This document shows positions 31,442-34,413 of a stretch of 34,413 nucleotides of DNA, piece after piece. The stretch covers positions 1-34,413 of the forward strand of contig DASUMP010000238.1 in the NCBI GenBank assembly GCA_036277635.1, in the 5' to 3' direction. Under the pieces are notes generated by a model that saw nothing but the letters and a program-made list of their open reading frames with translations, ran no database searches and was not told where the DNA came from. Within the stretch, counting starts at the first letter, position 1; each line of letters opens with the position of its first letter. Source of the stretch: DASUMP01 sp036277635 (lineage in GTDB: Bacteria > Actinomycetota > Acidimicrobiia > IMCC26256 > PALSA-610). The position numbers and the translations under genes are program-made.

Positions 31442-32236
31442 ATGGCACGAGTCCTCATCACCGGATGCTCCACCGGATTCGGTCGCGCCGCCGCGGTCGA
31501 GCTGACCAAACGAGGTCACGACGTCGTCGCGACCGCCCGACGGCTGTCGGCGCTCGACGATCTCGACGTCGCCGACCGGATCGCGCTCGATGTCGACGAC
31601 GACGTGTCGGTCGCTGCGGCGCTCGCCGCGTCGGGTCCGGTCGACGCGCTCGTGAACAACGCCGGCTTCGGTGTGAACGGTCCGATCGAGTGCGTGCCGA
31701 TCGAGCGCGCCAAGCAGCTGTTCGAGACCAACGTGTGGGGCGCGGTGCGCATGATGCAGGCCGTCGTACCGGCCATGCGCGAACGCGGTCGCGGTGTCAT
31801 CGTGAACGTCTCGTCGGTCGCGGGTCGCGTGGCGACTCCGTTGGGGGGCTTCTACGCCGGCAGCAAGTTCGCGCTCGAAGGGATCTCGGAGGCCGCGCAC
31901 ATCGAGCTCGGCCACTTCGGGATCCGCATCCACCTCGTGGAGCCGGGCTTCTTCGAGACCTCGTTCTCCGACAACGCCAGCGGCTTCGGCGTCGACGGGC
32001 CCCCGTACGACGAGCTCGCCGCGATGTGGACGAACGTCGACAGCAAGCTGCTCGGTGGCGCGCGTCCCGGTCCGGAGGTCGTCGCGGCGGCGATCGCCGA
32101 CGCCGTCGAGCGCGACGACACACCGTTGCGCGTCCCGGTGGGGGCCGACGCCGAGCTCGTCATCGCCACGCGTGCGCAGCTCGACGACGCCGCGTTCGAG
32201 GCGACGATGCGCGCGACCCTCGGGTTCACCTGGTGA
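31442..32236 (+). CDS. Short-chain dehydrogenase/reductase
   Basis: The 264-residue Rossmann-fold enzyme has the cofactor loop TGCSTGFG (about 7-14), NNAG (about 73-76), the catalytic Ser in VNVSSVAG and YAGSK as the YxxxK pair. The residues ARR after the second strand suggest NADPH. It is a classical SDR that oxidises or reduces an alcohol/ketone of unknown nature. It starts at ATG 31442, 46 bases after the ABC ATPase gene, and converges with the nitroreductase gene, leaving 6 bases between stops. Confidence 0.93.
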   Translation: MARVLITGCSTGFGRAAAVELTKRGHDVVATARRLSALDDLDVADRIALDVDDDVSVAAALAASGPVDALVNNAGFGVNGPIECVPIERAKQLFETNVWGAVRMMQAVVPAMRERGRGVIVNVSSVAGRVATPLGGFYAGSKFALEGISEAAHIELGHFGIRIHLVEPGFFETSFSDNASGFGVDGPPYDELAAMWTNVDSKLLGGARPGPEVVAAAIADAVERDDTPLRVPVGADAELVIATRAQLDDAAFEATMRATLGFTW

Positions 32237-32242
32237 GCGTGC

Positions 32243-32926
32243 TCAGGTCGCGCTGAACGGTTCGCCGTCGTAGCGGTCGATGCGGGTGAACGCTTCGACC
32301 GGCTTGCGCGTGAGCTTGGTCGCGCGCTGCGCGGGGTGGCCGAGCGCGAGCACCGCCGCGATCCCGACGTGCGCGGGCAGCGCGAGTACCTCGCGCGCCG
32401 CGGGCTCCTGCCGGCACAGGAACGTCGTGAGCACGCCGCCGAGATCACGGTCGCGCGCCGCGAGCAAGATGTTGTGCACGAACGGATAGATCGATCCGCC
32501 GCCCACGATGCTCTGGCGGTCGAGGTCGACATCGGTGACCGCCAGCGTCCGCAGGTCGACCGTGACGACGAGGAGCACCGGGACGCGGTCGAGCGTGTCG
32601 ACGAACGGCGCCGGCGCGGAGTCGTCGCGCGTCGCGTCGACGTCGGCGGGCGTGCCGTGCCAGCGACCGTCGTCGCCCGCCGAGAACGGGACGCGCCCGG
32701 CGCGCACGTAGGCCGCGTACTCGCGCCACCCCAGCACCGAGAGGTCGCGGATCCGCCGCCTGATCTCGGGATCGCGCACGACGAGCACCGTCCACCCCTG
32801 GCGGTTCCCGCCGCTCGGCGCGAAGCGCGCGTCGTCGAGGAGGTCGTGCAGGACCTGGTCGTCGACCGGCACGTCGGCAAACGCGCGCACGGCACCGTTG
32901 GTCCGAAGAATGTCACGCAGCTCCAT
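32243..32926 (-). CDS. Nitroreductase-family flavoprotein
   Basis: The 227-residue product opens with MELRDILRTNGAVRAFADVPV, the usual first helix and RxF motif for FMN binding, and has ARFAPSGGNRQGW, the loop that holds FMN phosphate and flavin. IYPFVHNILLAARDRDLGGV and PAHVGIAAVLALGHP are the later conserved segments. Members reduce nitro groups, quinones or enones with NAD(P)H, or dehydrogenate cyclic substrates. ATG 32926 is chosen over an in-frame ATG at 32971 because homologues start here; the longer form would add 15 residues of non-domain sequence. Confidence 0.92.
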   Translation of the reverse strand: MELRDILRTNGAVRAFADVPVDDQVLHDLLDDARFAPSGGNRQGWTVLVVRDPEIRRRIRDLSVLGWREYAAYVRAGRVPFSAGDDGRWHGTPADVDATRDDSAPAPFVDTLDRVPVLLVVTVDLRTLAVTDVDLDRQSIVGGGSIYPFVHNILLAARDRDLGGVLTTFLCRQEPAAREVLALPAHVGIAAVLALGHPAQRATKLTRKPVEAFTRIDRYDGEPFSAT

Positions 32927-32954
32927 CGCCCCATCATGCCCGCCGCGGGCGGCG

Positions 32955-32960
32955 TAGTGT
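32955..32960 (+). promoter_or_regulatory. -10 element for the penicillin-acylase-like gene
   Basis: TAGTGT is followed by a 28-base leader to ATG 32989 with a weak GGGGG at 32978-32982 as possible ribosome binding site. Confidence 0.4.
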
Positions 32961-32988
32961 CCGGGCTCCACCGATCCGGGGGCACGCG

Positions 32989-34413
32989 ATGCGCAAGGCG
33001 ATGCTGGTAGGGGTGCTCGCGGCGGTGCTCGTCGCCGCGGGGTGCTCGGGCGACGACGCCGACGACGACACCGATCGTCCGAGCGGTGGGAGCCCGCAGT
33101 ACTCCGCGACGATCCGTCGCACGTCGTTCGGTATCCCGCATGTCACCGCCGACGATCTCGGCAGCGTCGGGTTCGGTCAGGGATACGCGTTCGCCGAAGA
33201 CCACGCGTGCACGCTGGCCGACCAGGTCGTCATGGTGCGCAGCGAGCGCGCCGCGACGTTCGGCGCCGGCGAAGGCGACGCGAACGTCACCAGCGACTTC
33301 GCGATGCTCGCCCTCGGCGTCTACGAGCGGGCCGAAGCGCTGTACCCCGAGCTCTCCGACGACGCGCGCGCCGTGATCGACGGGTACACGGCGGGCTACA
33401 ACCGCTACCTCGCCGACACTGGTGTCGCGAACGTCCCCGGCTGGTGCGCGGGCGAGGACTGGCTGCGTGAGATCACTCCCGTCGACGTGCTCGCGCACAT
33501 CAAGGAGCTCGGGCTCCTTGCGAGCGGGCGGCAGCTGACCGAGTTCATCGCGACCGCGCAACCGCCGGCGGCCGACGAAGCCTCCGCGACCTCCACGAGC
33601 GAAGCCGCCGGCGCGTTCGCGCAGCTCGCGGCGTCGCGCGCAGTCGCGAGCAATGGTTGGGCGATCGGCGCCGAGCGCGCCGCCGAGAACGGGATGCTGC
33701 TCGCGAACCCGCACTTCCCGTGGGAAGGCGAGCTGCGGCTGTGGGAGTCCCACCTCACCGTGCCCGGCGAGCTCGATGTGTACGGGGCCACGCTGCTCGG
33801 CGCACCGGGCGTGCTGATCGGCTTCAACGACGCGGTCGCGTGGACGCACACGGTGTCGGCCGGTCACCGCTTCACCGTGTACCGCCTCGATCTCGCCGAC
33901 GGTGACCCCACCGCGTACATGTACGACGGCGAAGCACGTTCGATGGAGTCGACCGAGTACGCGATCGACGTGCTGCAAGACGACGGATCGGTGGAGCCGG
34001 TCACCCGCACGTTGTGGCGGTCGCACTTCGGCCCGGTCATCAACTTCCCGGGTCTCGGCTGGAGTGACGAGGTGACGCTCGCGTACCGCGACGCGAACAT
34101 CGACAACGACGTGCTGCTCGACCAGTTCCTCGGCATGGATCGCGCCGAGTCGCTCGACGAGTTCCAGCAGGCGCACGCCGAGTTCAACGGGATCCCGTGG
34201 GTGAACACGATGGCGGTCTCGGCGGAGGGCGAGGCGTGGTACGCCGACACCGCGGCCACACCCAACCTCTCCGACGCCGCGATCGAACGGTGGCTCGACT
34301 CGCTCGACACCGACCCGATCGCGGAGATCGCGTACGACAACGGTGCCGTCTTGCTCGACGGGAGCGACTCCACCTTCGAATGGGTCGACGCCGAAGGAGC
34401 CCGCAGCCCGGGG
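32989..34413 (+). CDS. Penicillin-acylase-family lipoprotein (Ntn hydrolase), 3' end beyond window
   Basis: The visible 475 residues begin with a lipoprotein signal: a basic start, a hydrophobic stretch and AAGC with Cys19 as lipid attachment site. Residues 30-220 are the alpha chain with GIPHVTADDLGSVGFGQGYAFAEDHAC (in 48-74). At 221-224, SNGW provides Ser221 as the nucleophile freed by self-cleavage, the Ntn mechanism. The following beta-chain start has NPHFPWEG and WTHTVSAGHRFTVYRL. The layout is that of acyl-homoserine-lactone and aculeacin acylases, which remove acyl chains from signalling lactones or lipopeptides. The end is outside the window; the full family is about 750-800 residues. 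Confidence 0.9.
   Translation, partial: MRKAMLVGVLAAVLVAAGCSGDDADDDTDRPSGGSPQYSATIRRTSFGIPHVTADDLGSVGFGQGYAFAEDHACTLADQVVMVRSERAATFGAGEGDANVTSDFAMLALGVYERAEALYPELSDDARAVIDGYTAGYNRYLADTGVANVPGWCAGEDWLREITPVDVLAHIKELGLLASGRQLTEFIATAQPPAADEASATSTSEAAGAFAQLAASRAVASNGWAIGAERAAENGMLLANPHFPWEGELRLWESHLTVPGELDVYGATLLGAPGVLIGFNDAVAWTHTVSAGHRFTVYRLDLADGDPTAYMYDGEARSMESTEYAIDVLQDDGSVEPVTRTLWRSHFGPVINFPGLGWSDEVTLAYRDANIDNDVLLDQFLGMDRAESLDEFQQAHAEFNGIPWVNTMAVSAEGEAWYADTAATPNLSDAAIERWLDSLDTDPIAEIAYDNGAVLLDGSDSTFEWVDAEGARSPG

Noticed and set aside
31852..34176. A 774-codon minus-strand frame across SDR, nitroreductase and acylase
   Set aside because: No domain is visible, and it conflicts with three well-supported genes.
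1..34413. tRNA, rRNA, CRISPR array, insertion sequence or prophage
   Set aside because: Intergenic gaps are mostly under 150 bases and none shows a cloverleaf, repeated spacer units, transposase or terminal repeats. The known repeats are short and local.

Overview
This 34.4 kb window is high-GC chromosomal DNA with very dense coding. It is built from core and accessory metabolic genes, with no mobile elements, RNA genes or CRISPR. The gene content suggests an actinomycete outside the best-known groups, most likely Acidimicrobiia or a near relative (inference). It has an Rv3520c-like F420-type luciferase-family oxidoreductase, a CYP125/124-like P450, many acyl-CoA enzymes, a PknB-type kinase, short intergenic gaps, frequent GTG starts and actinobacterial TAnnnT -10 boxes. 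At least nine genes have that -10 box only 6-8 nt before the start codon, so many transcripts should be leaderless.

Layout. 1-1.8 kb: end of an unrecognised gene, a 35-bp operator-like palindrome, a short YqeY-type gene and a P450 abutting it. 1.8-8.6 kb: a hydrolase-thioredoxin fusion, the LLM oxidoreductase, two small unknown genes, selD with a thioredoxin-fold gene just upstream, a PPOX-fold protein translationally coupled to a dienelactone hydrolase, and an MBL hydrolase. 8.6-16.7 kb: an HpcH/CitE lyase resembling actinobacterial beta-methylmalyl-CoA lyase, a sulfotransferase, a long acyl-CoA dehydrogenase resembling methylsuccinyl-CoA dehydrogenase, an SGNH hydrolase, an ABC exporter and a second acyl-CoA dehydrogenase. 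16.8-23.5 kb: a helical unknown, a Ser/Thr kinase, a membrane metallophosphoesterase overlapping a MaoC hydratase gene, a HIT protein, a candidate ribbon-helix-helix regulator with its own tandem operator, an MBL hydrolase coupled to a flavin reductase, and a DUF4395-like membrane protein. 23.6-31.4 kb: a divergent FtsH-like AAA protease, a heterodimeric ABC exporter pair with one degenerate ATP site, and a MacB-like permease with an ATPase fused to a cyclic-nucleotide-binding domain. 31.4-34.4 kb: an SDR, a nitroreductase, and a penicillin-acylase-family lipoprotein cut by the window end.

Working together. The lyase, the long dehydrogenase and the MaoC hydratase could perform the last three steps of the ethylmalonyl-CoA pathway (methylsuccinyl-CoA to mesaconyl-CoA to beta-methylmalyl-CoA to glyoxylate plus propionyl-CoA). 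The reductase/carboxylase and mutase of that pathway are not in the window. The four ABC genes and the FtsH-like protease form a same-strand block for membrane transport and quality control.

All family calls are by eye from motifs and remembered homologues; nothing was searched. The items I think most worth a second look are the hydrolase-thioredoxin fusion, the divergent FtsH, the tandem octamer operator of the unknown regulator, the 35-bp palindrome with the P450 junction, and the 85-bp imperfect palindrome at 3978-4062.
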